Source: Bryoerythrophyllum caledonicum (taxonomy: Eukaryota > Streptophyta > Bryopsida > Pottiales > Pottiaceae). From it: a stretch of 64,000 nt of DNA. The position numbers and the translations under genes are program-made. Below the pieces are notes generated by a model. That model was not told where the DNA came from, did no database searches, and saw nothing but the letters and a program-made list of their open reading frames with translations. The stretch lies in assembly GCA_963971425.1 (NCBI GenBank), contig OZ020518.1:325001-389000 (forward strand), given 5' to 3'. Below, piece after piece: positions 11,954 through 24,598 of the stretch (its first letter is position 1; each line of letters opens with the position of its first letter).

Positions 11954-12094
11954 CACTATTAGAATTAAGGGGTCTAAGACACGTTAAAAGCAGACCCCTT
12001 AATGTTGTTAAAGTTACTTTTATCAAAAAAGTTACGTTTAGCAACACCAGGGGGTTTGCTTTTGACTTTGCTTAGACCCCTTAATTCTAGTCTG
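11954..12094. mobile_element. CACTA-type fold-back MITE, second family
   Basis: Arms begin with CACTATTAGAATTAAGGGG on the left; AGAATTAAGGGGTCTAAG also occurs in reverse complement on the right (about 12068-12090). The outermost right end is degenerate (tagtctggg). The arms pair for about 60 bp and include an internal gttgctaaacgtaactttt/agttacttttatc pairing. Its sequence differs from the two neighbouring MITEs, so it is a separate family. Confidence 0.7.
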
Positions 12095-12364
12095 GGTGGA
12101 GAACGGTGGGCTGGTCAAGTCTGGGTGGACAACGGTGAAGGGCTCTCTGGCCATGACCGTCGTGATCCAAGGTGCCAACACGAGTTCATTGAATTCGCCG
12201 CCATTACTACAAGGAGGCCAGAGTGATGATCTAGAGAATAAGCATTGTTGCTCTATTTGTGGAAGTTAGATATTTGATTCTGTTTCTTCGATAGTGGCAG
12301 AGACCAGTGGAATTTTTGGGGGAGGTTTAGACATGGGACGGAGGGGAGAAAGCTTGTGGGAGAT

Positions 12365-12538
12365 CACTACAACACAACAGGGTGTTTAGCAACGTTTTGA
12401 AAAAATCCTAAGCAACGTCTAGGGGCTTGCTTTTTAAAGAAGCAACATCTGAAGCGTAGTTTTATCTACAAAGCAAGCCCCTCGGCGTTGCTTAGGAATT
12501 TTTCAAAACGTTGCTATACACCCTGTTTTCTAGTAGTG
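12365..12538 (-). mobile_element. CACTA-type fold-back MITE, copy 2 (opposite orientation)
   Basis: This is the same family and length (174 bp) as the element at 11512-11685, but the unpaired centre is its reverse complement, so it is inserted the other way round. Termini are CACTACAACACAACAGGG and its diverged complement. I see no matching target duplication (gat before, cct after), so one edge may have mutated or rearranged. Confidence 0.8.
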
Positions 12539-12539
12539 C

Positions 12540-14780
12540 CTGGCAGGTGTGTTATGGTTTTATTGAAAGCATTGATACGATTCTACCGAACTGTAATGTT
12601 CCTTACACAGTTTTTGAATTTGTAGAGTTGAAGTCCCAGAAGTATAGAGAGTAGAACACAAGATTTAACCTGGATAAGCAGAGCTCTAGTAAGCTCGTCA
12701 AGAAAAAGGTTCCTCAATGGATGATTTTAATTCTTTCTCATCTGCAAATTGAAAACACGAGAAAATGTAAGCAACAGAGAAGGTGGAATCTGCAATCATC
12801 TACAGAAAGTACTTTGAAGTCTACAACAAAGTAGAACGCACACTCACGTACCTGTACACCATCAGATCTTGCTCCGAGGAAGCTCTGCTGCAGCACTACT
12901 ATCCTCGGTTTGTGTCACAAAGTCCTCCAGCATCTTGAAAAATCGTAACGCCTTATGAATTTCAAGTTGAGATGATGAGAGTCCCGCAGCATGAACAAAT
13001 AAAAGCAAGCAAGCTAACTAGCGAATGATCACACAATTACAAGTCATTTTGCTGGACTGTCACGTTGCTAGGTTGTCACCTGTATCCGGTGAGTTGAAGG
13101 CGAAAGCGCCTCAGCACTGCAAAGATACATGTGGAAACCAAGGTCCTACCTGTGCAATGATTCAGCTCTGAGGATGGCGTTACCTAGCTCATTCCCTTCT
13201 CTGTGTCGCTTGCGAAAAGTGACAAAAGGAGCGTCTCTAATAGCTATCATAAACTTTCATAACAAAGACTTGCATGATTTGCATTGAGAATATTTCATGA
13301 TGAGTTCAGAAGGAAAACATTTTGGTAACATGTTTCTTAGCAACATTATGGTTGCATGACATAGTCAGGGGTTGCACACTTACTTCAACGGAGTTACAAG
13401 ACTTGTTAATCTTCCAGCAGCGGTTGACTCATTTTCGCGCTCTCCCTTGAATTATTGCCCAGCTTGTGTGTTACCAGGCTCAGACACTGCAATTCACACC
13501 AAGCCTGGCTCAAAGAGGACAACTTGCTAGTCTTAAATTTGACCATTCCTATCCTACTGAAAAGCTGGTCTCGTTCGCGGAACTGGAGTGAGATGGATTC
13601 ACACTTGACACTTGTGAATCAACTTGATGATGTGGACATGATTCACGAGAAAGATGGACCCGATTAATCAGGTTCAATGGATAGGATCGATCGAATGCGG
13701 AGTGTCTTGTGGAGCCTCGAGGTGAGGCTGAGCTGTACCCATTGATACATCTCTGGATACTAGAACCGACCTGCTCATCAGAAAATGATCTGAAGTTGTC
13801 TGAATCGTTTCAGCGTCCGTTGGAATAAGAGCCTGGAGATCCGAAGCAACGAAGGTGAAGAACCGATCGATCAAGCACCATCCAGCTGCTTTGCGGCTTC
13901 CTGCATTTTCCACCATCTTCGGGCGCAAAGACAGTGCTATTACGTGTCACCATTTAGGTCGGAAATCTGGTGCCATGCAATGAGTGAGGTCCCATGCAGA
14001 CGTGGACACATGAGTACGTGAAGAGGCTGAGTCAGGATCGAAGACCGGACTCAAGTAGGCTGAAGCTCTGCATTCCTTGCTCTTAACAGTTTGGATGCTC
14101 TCATTTTGATCTAGCACGAACTTAGTTGAAAGATCAATGTCACCGGTCGGCCAGACAGGATTCTTCTACTTGCAGAGGCAGCAGCTCTGAGGAAGTTTTG
14201 ATGATCTATCAGAAAACACAGAAACGATGTCATGATTTGGTTCCGTAGGTGGTTCTCTATTGCCAAACTTGGTGATCTGGGTTGTGTTTACTCTTTTGTT
14301 GTGTAACATTTGGAATATATTTTCCAAAGGGTAATGTAGAGCAGATTTCTTGGCCAATTTAGTAACTTTCTTGGTTTGGAATGTCATGTCCAATGCAATT
14401 CTAGGTTCTTCCGGTCCCCTTGACGATTCGAATGTTGTAGTACAAGTGTCCAGTACTTTTGTTGGGGAGGAAGCTCATGATGAATGGAGGTACTCGTCTA
14501 AGTCCCGGCCAATTCATCAAGTATTTTTAAACGACGTCAGTCTCTTCCATCATTGCCTTAGGAACGTTTACAATGTCTGGTTGGTTGAGCGTAATAGACC
14601 TCTAGGTGGGAGCACTCGTTTGTACGATAATTCCTCAAGGAATACCCGTCTATTAGTGTCTAGGAGTGCTCAATTCGTCATGACCCCTTAGTCCATTAAA
14701 GCAGTTGCGAGCAATAAGTGCTGCATCCAAAACTGTGTCTAACACTACCCTAGAGAAAAAATAAAAATCCTTCGAACGCG
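12540..14780. other. Intergenic DNA, no gene seen
   Basis: Short open frames only, none with a recognisable motif. The frame 14350-14691 lies just upstream of the DUF7869-like pseudogene and could be a remnant of its 5' region, but I cannot align it to anything. Confidence 0.35.
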
Positions 14781-14781
14781 C

Positions 14782-17025
14782 TTGTACAATGAGACCATCG
14801 TGCAGTTTCAAAATCATATCAAACTTGACGTTCACAGACAATTTGATAGAAACGCTACGGGTAGGAAGGTTGTGACTCTAGAGGGTGTAGATGTCTACGC
14901 CCATGCTTGGATGAAAATCATGGGTATAAGTTCGAGTATTTTCTATCAAAATGCAAAGGTCATTAACGGTTGTTTTGCCACTCAACACCACGGGAATACT
15001 AGTTTGTGTAAGCCTCGAGGTCATACGGTTATAGCTACTGCCACTCTTGGAGCCATCCTCAATAGACATGCGGACCACATGCGTCATAAGCCTTGTGTTC
15101 TCCCATCTGACAAAAAGGTTGTGACAAAGGTCCTCCCTGCAAGTTTTAAATGGAAGGATCAAATACGACTTTTTGATGATCACCTCTCTAACTCTGGATT
15201 GCCGCCAATCTCAATCTCAAACTAGAATAAGATTCGGCGGGTGAGCTTCCCTGAGTACTATGCAAAGAAAGGAGGAGACAATTTTGCCTATTGTTTTACG
15301 TGTGACAAATACCATGTCCTGAAGAAGCTTACTCAACGTGGAACACAAGCATCACTGCTATGACAAAAGAAGATGCAGGTCCACATCGATTCTGCTTTCG
15401 CACATTGGGACTTGTACTACTTGAACTGATTTTGATCAAAGCCGTCGCCCCAAGAGGTTTTAGCTATTATACATGATAAGATGGACCACTCTAAGATTGC
15501 CTCCCTTTTTTTTTTCCTCATAAGACAAAACACTTAGATGGACTTTTGAAGTTGCCTCTTGCAGTCACCGGCATGCTTGCCCATGGTTATGTGGACCAAC
15601 ATTACACGCATTACGGCATTGATTTATACTCCCATGATGCCAATTACACAGTCGGGTCGTTTGCAAAATTCTTGCGTGACCTCGAGGCGCGTCTAAAATC
15701 ATCGTCCCAACAACTCTTTCCAGAATCTAGTTCTCATCCATGTATGCGGCGGTATTACGGGGTGCAAAGATGTATTTGGATCCATTAGGCGAGATTCCAG
15801 ATATCCCGGTTCCAAGGAGGCCTTTGCCTCCAATACTGAAGGTGCAAATGGACAATGCTGTTGGTGATAACAAAAATAAGTTTGTTTTCTATTTTTGATG
15901 TCTCCTTGTTGCAGAACGCATCTTCTGCAAGTTGGTTACACACATGATGACATAGATGCATTGTTTGGACGTTGGAGTATGACGTTGAGGAAGGAGAGTT
16001 TTCCAACCATTCCTTTGCTAATGAGGTTGTTCATGAAAAATGAGAGTGCTTCCACAATCTTGCATCTCATCCAAGAGATTTCTAACTTTAAGAAGTTCAT
16101 AGGGGATATGATGGCAAACGGCTATAAAGCTTTGCAGGGTCATACAAAGGCTCATCAGTTCAAGTTTTATCTGGATTCAAGTGGTTGTCCGGTAATGAAG
16201 TATAAAATCCTTTGTCACGACGAGGATTGGCTTCCTCAAGGAAGAGAAGGTAGTGGCATTAAATTGTGGAAGGAAGATTATGAAGGAAGATCTTTATGGC
16301 CTCGCGGAGAACCTAATGCACTGAAGCCTTCTGCAATGTGGCATCTTTCCGAGGTGGTGAAGGGACTTTCAGGATTTATTGATCAGTGGGAGGAATCATC
16401 ACGGGAGTCTATTGAAGCCAGATCACATTTTGAGCCTCTATTCTACTATTGGCGCGGTGTTAGAGATGCTCTAACTCTTTCAATGGATACGCCCATATCA
16501 TTGGAAGACGACTTTTGGCCAACGATGCGAATTGTCCATGCCGTTGAAGATGAGTTCACAGTGGAGGGTGGAATTTGCGAAGAGTACGGTGAAGATGACC
16601 ATTTTGTTGGCTAGAGGCGCATTCGTCTTCCCTCTTCATTTAGAGTTGGTCGCAATGTTTTCGCTGGCTACTTTGTTGCATTGCGGCCTTGCAATGGAGG
16701 CAAGTGTCTATTTTGGATTGCTCAAGCAAATTTAGATCCAATCTCCAATACGAATAAGCTAAACATCGACTGTATCCAATTCTTCTGTCCTATATCACAC
16801 GAACGGGATGTTTTAAAGTTCTATAAAGATTGGAATACAAATGGCAATCTTTGCTGGAGAGTTGAAAAGGAGATAGTTGTAAAGTGGGAGAGTATTGATT
16901 TTGTTTTGACAAGGTCTTCAAAGAGGGACGGAAGTTGGGTACAAGATCCTACTATAAAAATTCCAAGGGGGCAAGTAGTGATTATCAAGGCATCCTTGGA
17001 GGCACTTGTTGCGTCCAAATCATAA
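14782..17025 (+). pseudogene. Decayed DUF7869-like, probably transposon-associated gene
   Basis: Consecutive frames carry segments that read in order as one protein: VYAHAWMKIMGIS (near 14890), CFTCDKYH (near 15297), IIHDKMDHSK (near 15468), LPLAVTGMLAHG (near 15550), KVQMDNAVGDNKNKFVF (near 15840), GYTHDDIDALFGRW (near 15935) and a C-terminal part to 17025. The GHTHDDID-like and QxDNxxxDNKN motifs match what I know as the DUF7869 family, found in many repeat copies in non-seed plants; function unknown to me. Breaks: stops near 15223 and 15360, a frameshift near 15738, TGA at 15896-15898 where the family has Trp, a frameshift near 15925, and a stop at 16612-16614. It is therefore dead. Family assignment is from memory of motifs, not a search. 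Confidence 0.65.
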
Positions 17026-17384
17026 TAGGCTCAGATAAATGAACTTTTATTTTATAGGATACTGGATTGTGATGGGTAATACTTTATGTAGTATGGTTGG
17101 ATCCATTGGTGCTGAGATTTTAGATATTTGTATTTGAATACTCTCTATATGACTGTATCTGATGCCAATGATTGCTATGAAGTATTGATTAGTTCACCTT
17201 GTAGTTGATTCGAGCTAAATTTTGGGCATGCTATTCTCTCAATTATTTTTGCGTATCAGTGACTGCAATATGTTTATATTTCTTCTTTTATATAACGTCG
17301 TGGTAAATTGCCTTTACAATTTACTCCTGGAACCAATAGTTTTAAAAATTGCCTTCATGCTTTATGATAGGAAATAAATGCTGG

Positions 17385-17419
17385 TGCACACTTTAGCTCT
17401 AGTGGAGCTAAAGTGTGCA
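17385..17419. other. Perfect 15-bp inverted repeat (hairpin)
   Basis: TGCACACTTTAGCTC at 17385-17399 is followed after a 5-base loop (TAGTG) by its exact reverse complement at 17405-17419. A related sequence, gtgcactttagctc, appears alone near 17780. It lies about 360 bp past the end of the DUF7869-like pseudogene. It could be a terminator-like structure, a MITE core or chance; nothing else decides it. Confidence 0.6.
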
Positions 17420-19815
17420 AATTTTCTTAGAATATGTTTAGCTAATTCTCTTACAACTCGCTATTGGTTCGTCATGTAGCTTGCTTTGAGCTAAACTATG
17501 AGCATGTGTTGATTCGGATTGGTAGCTTGGAGTGAATTTTGTAACTTCTAAGGCTTCAATTTGAAAGTTAAGCTATTCATATTCACTGAACACATGTGGT
17601 ATAAAAAAAGTGTCGATTAATATGTTCTTCTTTCAAATATTACAGTTAGATAACTATGATATTTGAAATATATTAAAAATGTAATGTTATCCCTAGTACC
17701 TATTGTTCTAGGAATTTCCGTGGTGAACATTACATCCCAGCTTAATGGAAACTTATATCCCTCAATAGTGTAGAGTTAAGATGTGCACTTTAGCTCTTAT
17801 GCACTATATGTGTTAATTTGGGAGACGCTTAATCTCCCAATATAACAAATGTGGTGTTAAATTTTAGCATGAATTTATGAGATTTTTGATTGAATGGGCA
17901 ACTTTTTAGTAGCTTTCCATTGACATATGTTTTGTAGATATTATCTGACTTACGATTTAAAAGTAACAAACAATTTTCAGTGTCATATACAAATAGTGCA
18001 GCAGTTTGATGTGATCGATGACAAACAGTGTAGCAAAATTTTAATTAATCTAAATTCAATAGAATTTAGTTTTTTGGTTCAATTATCAAATTAAAAAATT
18101 CCTTGTTGAAAAGAAATAGAAATCTATGCATTTAAAGTAGGGATTTTTGAGTTTCAAAAATATGAGAAGGATATGTTATATGCAAAACTTGTTAGTGTAT
18201 TGTTAATCCTCAACACATAATTGCATTGGAGGATTTTTAAGGACATCTTCTACCCCTCTCCTACTTCCAAAATTTGCCCCACACATGTGTCTAACATGAT
18301 CCTTCTTTACTTAATATTAGAAATTCACGGCTCGTAGTGCAAAAATTTGTCATAGAAGGTGGTCAAAGTTTGCGGAAGGTATAAATTAGTATGACCTCAA
18401 AAAGGGTGTATGTCTCACTTCAAAGGCTTTAGATATCTTTCAATCTGTATGGTCAAACTGACCAAAATATTTACCCCCACACTTATATTATTCTAGTACA
18501 AGATCCTACAGTCACATATGTAAAAAATGCGTTTGTATGCAATTTGTGTTGAATGCATTTAAACTCACAGTTCTTAGTGTGTTTGGGTGCTTAAATGTCA
18601 AAGAACTTTCAGGGTTAAATTTTCTTAAATGAATAATATTCAAACAGTTGCAAGTTCATAACCTATTACCATGGAATAGTACATCTACTAATTTTAAAGA
18701 CATGGATGATTTCCATCCACCATAAAAATCATCTTCATAGTTAATCATAAGGTTATTTGGAAAAACTTGGTTTTTCTTATGTATCCTTTTAATTTATATG
18801 AATTTTCTTTGGTTTTTATTTTACAAAATCATATTAGTAACTTCGGTTTCTTTGTACAAAGACTGCAAAAAAATTCTACACTAGAAATGATCAAACTTTA
18901 TTCAGGAGAAATATTACTAATGATTTTTGCAAAATTGAATGTGAAATCGTCCAAACAAAAGATTCCCTATGAATCCATGGGCCCATAGGTCCAGCGTTTA
19001 GGAGTTAAACCTTAAACGACGGAGCCTATGACCGTGGCATCAATCTAAATTTTCAATCAAATGAATGCTCTAGTTTCTCATCAAATATAAGTGGAATTTT
19101 TTTAATTTTTTTTTCAGAGATGAGATCATATGTCTCAATTATGTTACAAAAATCACAGATTTTTTTGTGGAAATTTGAATTTATCGTGATTTTCTAAAGA
19201 AAAAGTGAAGAAAATTCATATTAAATACAAATTATGCTAAAAAATTCTGAAAATTTCACCAGAGGTGGACATTATAGTGCCAAAACTTGTGGCGTAAATG
19301 AAAGTTCCGTGTTCGGCTAAAATTAGAACCACGGGTATAGGTCCAAGTTCAAATTGCTATAACTTATTCAATTTTACGTATTTTTTTAATTTTCAAAATG
19401 GTATGGAAACTAGACATCATTAGCTTCATTTCATTAGTTGGACTCAAATTCAAAAAATATCATTTTGATGGCTTGAATTCAGATCTAGAGCTAAAGCTAG
19501 AAGTTTCTCAATTTCACTATATTGAGATCCGTGTCACAAGCATTTTCTTTCTTAGTTAAAACATGATTACCTCAATGAGGCCAGTTTCATCATCATCTAC
19601 TGCTTGTACATACAAGTAACTCTCCTTAAAAAAATTGGATGAAAAATAGTTGTTTACGTTGATTAACATCCAACAATGTCATCCGAGAAGCCAATTTCTG
19701 GCTACTTCGGCGTTTAAGGGTTAAAGGGTGTACCTTCTAGAAAGAAGTGTCTGTACTATCCTGCACATTTTGAGGCTTGGACTCATTCTTCCCACTGCCC
19801 AGTTCGTCCGAAGAT
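17420..19815. other. AT-rich intergenic DNA, nothing recognised
   Basis: Long AT-rich stretch with many stop codons in all frames. No gene, no terminal repeats and no clear tandem array could be seen by eye. Confidence 0.5.
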
Positions 19816-19822
19816 TCTCAGA

Positions 19823-20145
19823 TGATCAGGATCATAGCCTGATCAGCGATCAGAGATCAGAGCAGCTGATCAGTGATCATATCAGAGATCAGAGATTAGA
19901 GTAGCTGATCAGTGATGAGAGATGAGAGATCGGAGTAGTTGATCAGTGATCAGAGATCAGAGTAGTTGATCAGTGATCAGAGATCAGAGATCAGAGTAGG
20001 TGATCAGTGATCAGAGATCAGAGATCAGAGTAGCTGATCAGAGATCAGAGATCAGAGTAGCTGATCAGAGATTAGAGATCAGAGTAGGTGATCAGAGATC
20101 AGAGATCAGAGATCAGAGTAGGTGATCAGAGATCAGAGATCAGAG
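19823..20145 (+). repeat. GATCAGAG/GATCAGTG minisatellite
   Basis: About 320 bp built almost entirely from the octamers gatcagag and gatcagtg, with tagctgatca or taggtgatca spacers giving a higher-order period of roughly 24-40 bp. It is extremely dense in GATC and in the palindrome TGATCA. No gene overlaps it; a coding-like region starts about 160 bp downstream. Confidence 0.9.
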
Positions 20146-20303
20146 ACGTAGCCACTACTCTGCAGAGTCTCGCCATAAGGAAGATGGCGCATTATACTAG
20201 AGTCTAACCTCTATGGTGATGTCCATTCTTCCGAGCACGCCGCTGATAGAAACTGGCTCAAAGCTGAATAGTGGACATCAGTTTGAGGACAGATTCCGCA
20301 GCC

Positions 20304-21625
20304 ATGAGGGAGAACCAAATCATCGGCGACCCCCAGTTGGACACTGAAGCGGCGAATGTGGATGAGGCGCGCACGAGGATGCTGCTGGACATGCCCGCTC
20401 TCGGAGAGTCCGTGGGTAAACTCCTTCTCGAACCAGATTAACGGTGCCTTCTGCTTGAGTGTTCTCGCCAACATCTTTGTCCGGTTATGTTTTCTGTACT
20501 ACGCGTCTCTGTCACTACTTCGTTGCTGGAGAATTGTCAGCGAGAGGGAAATCGTTTTGACGGATCGAAGACTCCAGCAGTCTTTGGAGAGCCAGAGACG
20601 GGACCTGGAAAGGTACTTTCGCAGCGACAGTTTCATCAGACGAGTTTCGCAGGCCGGGAGTGCAGCCCCTGCTAGTGCGTCGGGCGACCAGCCAGTGAGT
20701 CCCATATCACCCACAGATATGCTACCTACAGATCAATCCCAGAGAGGCATGGGAGCGGCATCTTCAGAGCCAGTTCTGCCAAAGAGACGGAATGGTTTCG
20801 TATACGATCATGTAATTCCAGATTTATCGTCAGCTGATCAGGGCTCTACTTCTCAGACTGCCAGGATAGTTGCTGAGCCACAGGCTGTGATGACGTTGTG
20901 ATCGACATCCCAGCCATTTTTGCCTTTCGAGACTCTGAAGCAAATACCGTTAAGGGTCATACGGGAGAGTTAGTCAAGGCTCTTGTGAAAGACAAAGTTG
21001 GGGTCTGGTGTGACCACGACGTCTATTCCTCTCGGATTTCGCAGGCTGGTTGGTGCCTGCAACTGACGAGAATCTAGCTGCTCTCCGCGAGCTTGCAGTG
21101 GAAGGCATGAAACTGGACAACGGCTTCACCCTCCAGATCGCCCGGTCCTTCTTGTACTGCGACGATGGTGTGTTTCTATCCCACCCGACCTGTTTTTTTA
21201 TTTTTCATATCTATATAGAGGCATAGTTGACAATGAACTCTGCACGTTTCTTTCGTTGCCCACACTCTGTGTTGTTGACTAACAATTCAAAATCACTGAA
21301 ACATGTTGTAGGTCATCCTGAAGAGCCCGCGCTGCTGAGTTTGAGGGATGTTAAAGTGCCAACCGTTTTGCAAGCAGCGTATCCAGCAGGTTATCGTTCT
21401 TGGACACATCATTCGAAGTCGTTCTGCTATCACTAGAAAATCCTACCAAGTACTGTACCATGCTCTGAGCACTTGACAAATCAATCCCCTTGCAGCCTAG
21501 AATGACATGCCACAATGTTTTCTGTTACAGGGGTGCTGACAATTCGAGGAAAATATCTGGAAGGAGCTGAGATCAGGGCAGCAGCTTTTAATGGTTACAC
21601 GATGTAAACGTGCACAGAGCAGGAC
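20304..21625 (+). other. Coding-like fragments of an unrecognised gene
   Basis: Several + strand segments look protein-coding but do not join into a frame I can defend. (1) 20304-20438, a short ATG frame beginning MRENQIIGDPQLD. (2) 20430-20901, with a hydrophobic stretch (CLSVLANIFVRLCFLYYASL), then a charged helix (RRLQQSLESQRRDLERYF) and a Ser/Pro-rich tail. (3) About 20890-21080, in another frame, containing DVVIDIPAIFAFRDSEANT. (4) About 21047-21165, containing DENLAALRELAVEGMKLDN and ending near a GT donor. (5) About 21535-21607, containing TIRGKYLEGAEIRAAAFNG and a stop. These may be exons of one membrane-associated protein or a decayed gene. I recognise no family. Confidence 0.3.
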
Positions 21626-24598
21626 CACATCAACAACTACATTGTAAGGATTTCCATTTTGTGACTCATCTCTAAAGTAAATTTGTACAAGGTGCTTTTA
21701 ATTACACAAGCACTCAGTCCACATTTGAAACACTAGATTATTGTCAGGTAGACATTTCATTATGAAATTTCCCACACTCAATGTTGTCAATGGATACATG
21801 CTTTTAGATGTGTGAAAAGTGTGGCTCATAGTCCTTACACGTTTACAATGTGTAACTACAATGTGCATGCTAGAGTAGAACCTATCTAAATTAATATGGT
21901 TGCGACAACAGGTTTAGAGACGCTAGTTGACAACTAGGCAGCATACTGTACGCTGGTTTGAACTTTGAAGTTGACACATGCTTTTGATCAGCATATTGTA
22001 TAGCATATTGTACACTGGTTTGAAGTCCGTCGGATGCTTTTGACTGTAACATGACACATTGCAAGACAACAAAACTGTGGCAGGCAAGTCCACGGTAAAC
22101 ATGATAAGACTGGGTATTCGTACTCGCACGTCTTTCAACAACCCTTGTTGTCCCTCCATGTAACATAACCAGCCCTTCCACCCAGGATTTATATCTGTCA
22201 TCTAGCTAGGAACATTCCCACGGAAAGATATTGGTCCCTAAAATGCATGTAAGAAGCAATATCCAAAAACAACAGCTGCTCGTTCCAGCTGAAGGTGCTG
22301 AATTGCAGACGAATAATGCGCGTGATACTTGGAGACTGCAACACATCCCCCATCAACTCATGGTCCCTTTCAAAGCTATTCTCAGAATTGGCGCTCAACC
22401 TGTAAAAGTAGTCCCCAAACGCTGATAATCTCCGTATCGTGGAACACCAGTGGAAAGTGAGCCGTCCAGATTTTCATCTAGGAGTCTAGGACTAAGTATC
22501 CGAAACCGTATGAACCCAGCAAGCACTTCCGTGCACTAAGTCTCAGAACTCTCAGCTCCTCGTTTGTCACCGTAGAGAAGCACTTCATGGGAGCAGCACT
22601 TCTCAGGAATATCAACTATTGCCGACCCATCCACTTCGTCTTTTTCCCAAGCTCTAGGTGGCAAACCCTGCCTTCAAACTCTCCAGCAAAATAACCTTCG
22701 CCGCAATTGATTTTCCTAGCCCACTCGTTCCTTACAACCCCAACATTGATGCCCCTACCACGCTGCCTTCCACGAACTTCTTTGACACTATCTGCAACCA
22801 AGCAGGTAGAGCCAAACAAAAGTGCACACGTCAAGCCAAACAATCAAACCCAATCTATATTAAGTAATCCAACAATTGACTGCTGATATCACAAAACATA
22901 AAATCTGCAGCAATAATCCACCATTGCTCTATGCACGACTGACTATATCTACCCTTGGACTGACGAAATTGGCCAGCGAAACAACAAGATTCCTGCCCTC
23001 ACATACCTCACAGATGCGATTATGACCCACCATCTCTAGTACATCTGCTATCCTTTTGTCCCTACTTGGTATCTCTGATAAAAGAACAGGAAGAAATAAC
23101 CCCGCGCTTCAAGATCGACACACAACTGTTCCACGAAATTCTTTTGAGCTCAAGAGTGACTCAGAAATATCTTATGCTTGGCTGGATCAATTTCGAATGA
23201 CCTGCAGTGCAACACAGTTTATGATTCTCGGAAACCACACTTGCACTGTGAAGACAAAACATATGAATACCATTCAGGTAAATGGGAATGTTCAACTTTT
23301 AACCTCCAAGAGCAGGTAGGGCAAGGGAGGGTACTTGAACAATTACTTGGTCTGACATAGTACTTGACTTCAGCATTCTATGAGGACATAATTCCTGTCA
23401 TTCTGAGAGTTTCCGATTGCCAAGTCATCTGACAAGTGCTGTACCTGTGTTGCTGCACATTCTCTCCGTTTCCCGAGGGATCCAGTACGTTACCACTTGT
23501 CAGTGCTGCCCTGAGGTTCGACGAAAATAAACGGGACTGGGTTTCCTGCTCATGTGTACTTCAAAGACTTGGTACCGTATCATATGTCAGATGAAAATTC
23601 TCTGGACTAATTTTTTGCTTCAAGAGGCGTTTTCAGATTCCTGCTTTGTCTTGGAAAAAGACCCGACATTGAAAGCAATTTCGAACTAGAAGCGCAAGAG
23701 AGAGATTCTAGCTACAAAATGGAAACTCTGTGAGCTCTGTTATGAGAAGTATGGAGCATACCTCATATGAACAGTGCAGTTGGCCACCACTAAAGCCGCC
23801 GATGGCACCAGAAGCACCACCATCGTCACAGCTCCTCACGCCCTTCCCATCACCGCCAAGTGTACATTGGATATCATCTGCAACACACATGAGCAGATGA
23901 ACAGAAGATCACGGACTGGACAGTACATTACACGTGTAACACAAAGTAAGTTAGGCTCAGAGGATGGCCCGCGGGAGTTATCTCATTTGGGAAACATTGA
24001 CAGACATTGTAGGACAGGAAGATTGTTGCTTGCCAGATTGTATCACGGGTCACCTGCTTATCTGCTTTTGATACTCAAGAAGATTTTGATACTCAAGGAG
24101 AGGACCAAATTTGCAAACCGAGAACCGCCTCTCTTTCCCGTCAAAAACACTTCAAAATTTCACATCAAAAACACTTCAAAATTGCTAATCTGAAAAGACC
24201 AAAAAAAATCACTAGATGACAAGAAATGTTTTTTACAATATGAAAGAAAATAATATTGCTTGCTAGTGTTAAAAACCGCACATTTAATAATGTCACAGTA
24301 AAAGTTTTTGGATTTGCCCGACGTGCCACAACTCCAACAACTTTCTTTTCATACGACATAACTTTTTCCCATAGGTCCAGTGAGAACAAAAACTAAATTC
24401 CCAAGTACCTCATGTCTTCTTGCATTTTTGTGCAAACTTTCAAGAATTGTAAAAATATAAATTGCAACCACAAGAAAGTGCCCGAGATTATCAAAATTAA
24501 ATCATTTCAACACTGAAGTGTCGAAACCGACTGCCTCGTATGATAACTTGGTCAGGGAGAATCGAAATTCAATGAACTCACTTGTCACAACAACTTTG
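21626..24598. other. Intergenic DNA with no supported gene
   Basis: Short frames occur on both strands. A - strand frame at 23763-23890 is Cys/Gly-rich (QCTLGGDGKGVRSCDDGG) and might be an exon of a secreted protein. A + strand frame near 23056-23319 (SYAWLDQFRMTCSATQF) also has a protein-like feel. Neither could be extended. At 24139-24184 a 20-bp motif, caaaaacacttcaaaatttc, is nearly duplicated. Confidence 0.3.

Noticed and set aside
19823..20145. CRISPR-like array
   Set aside because: There are no unique spacers of constant length; it is an octamer minisatellite in a eukaryotic genome.
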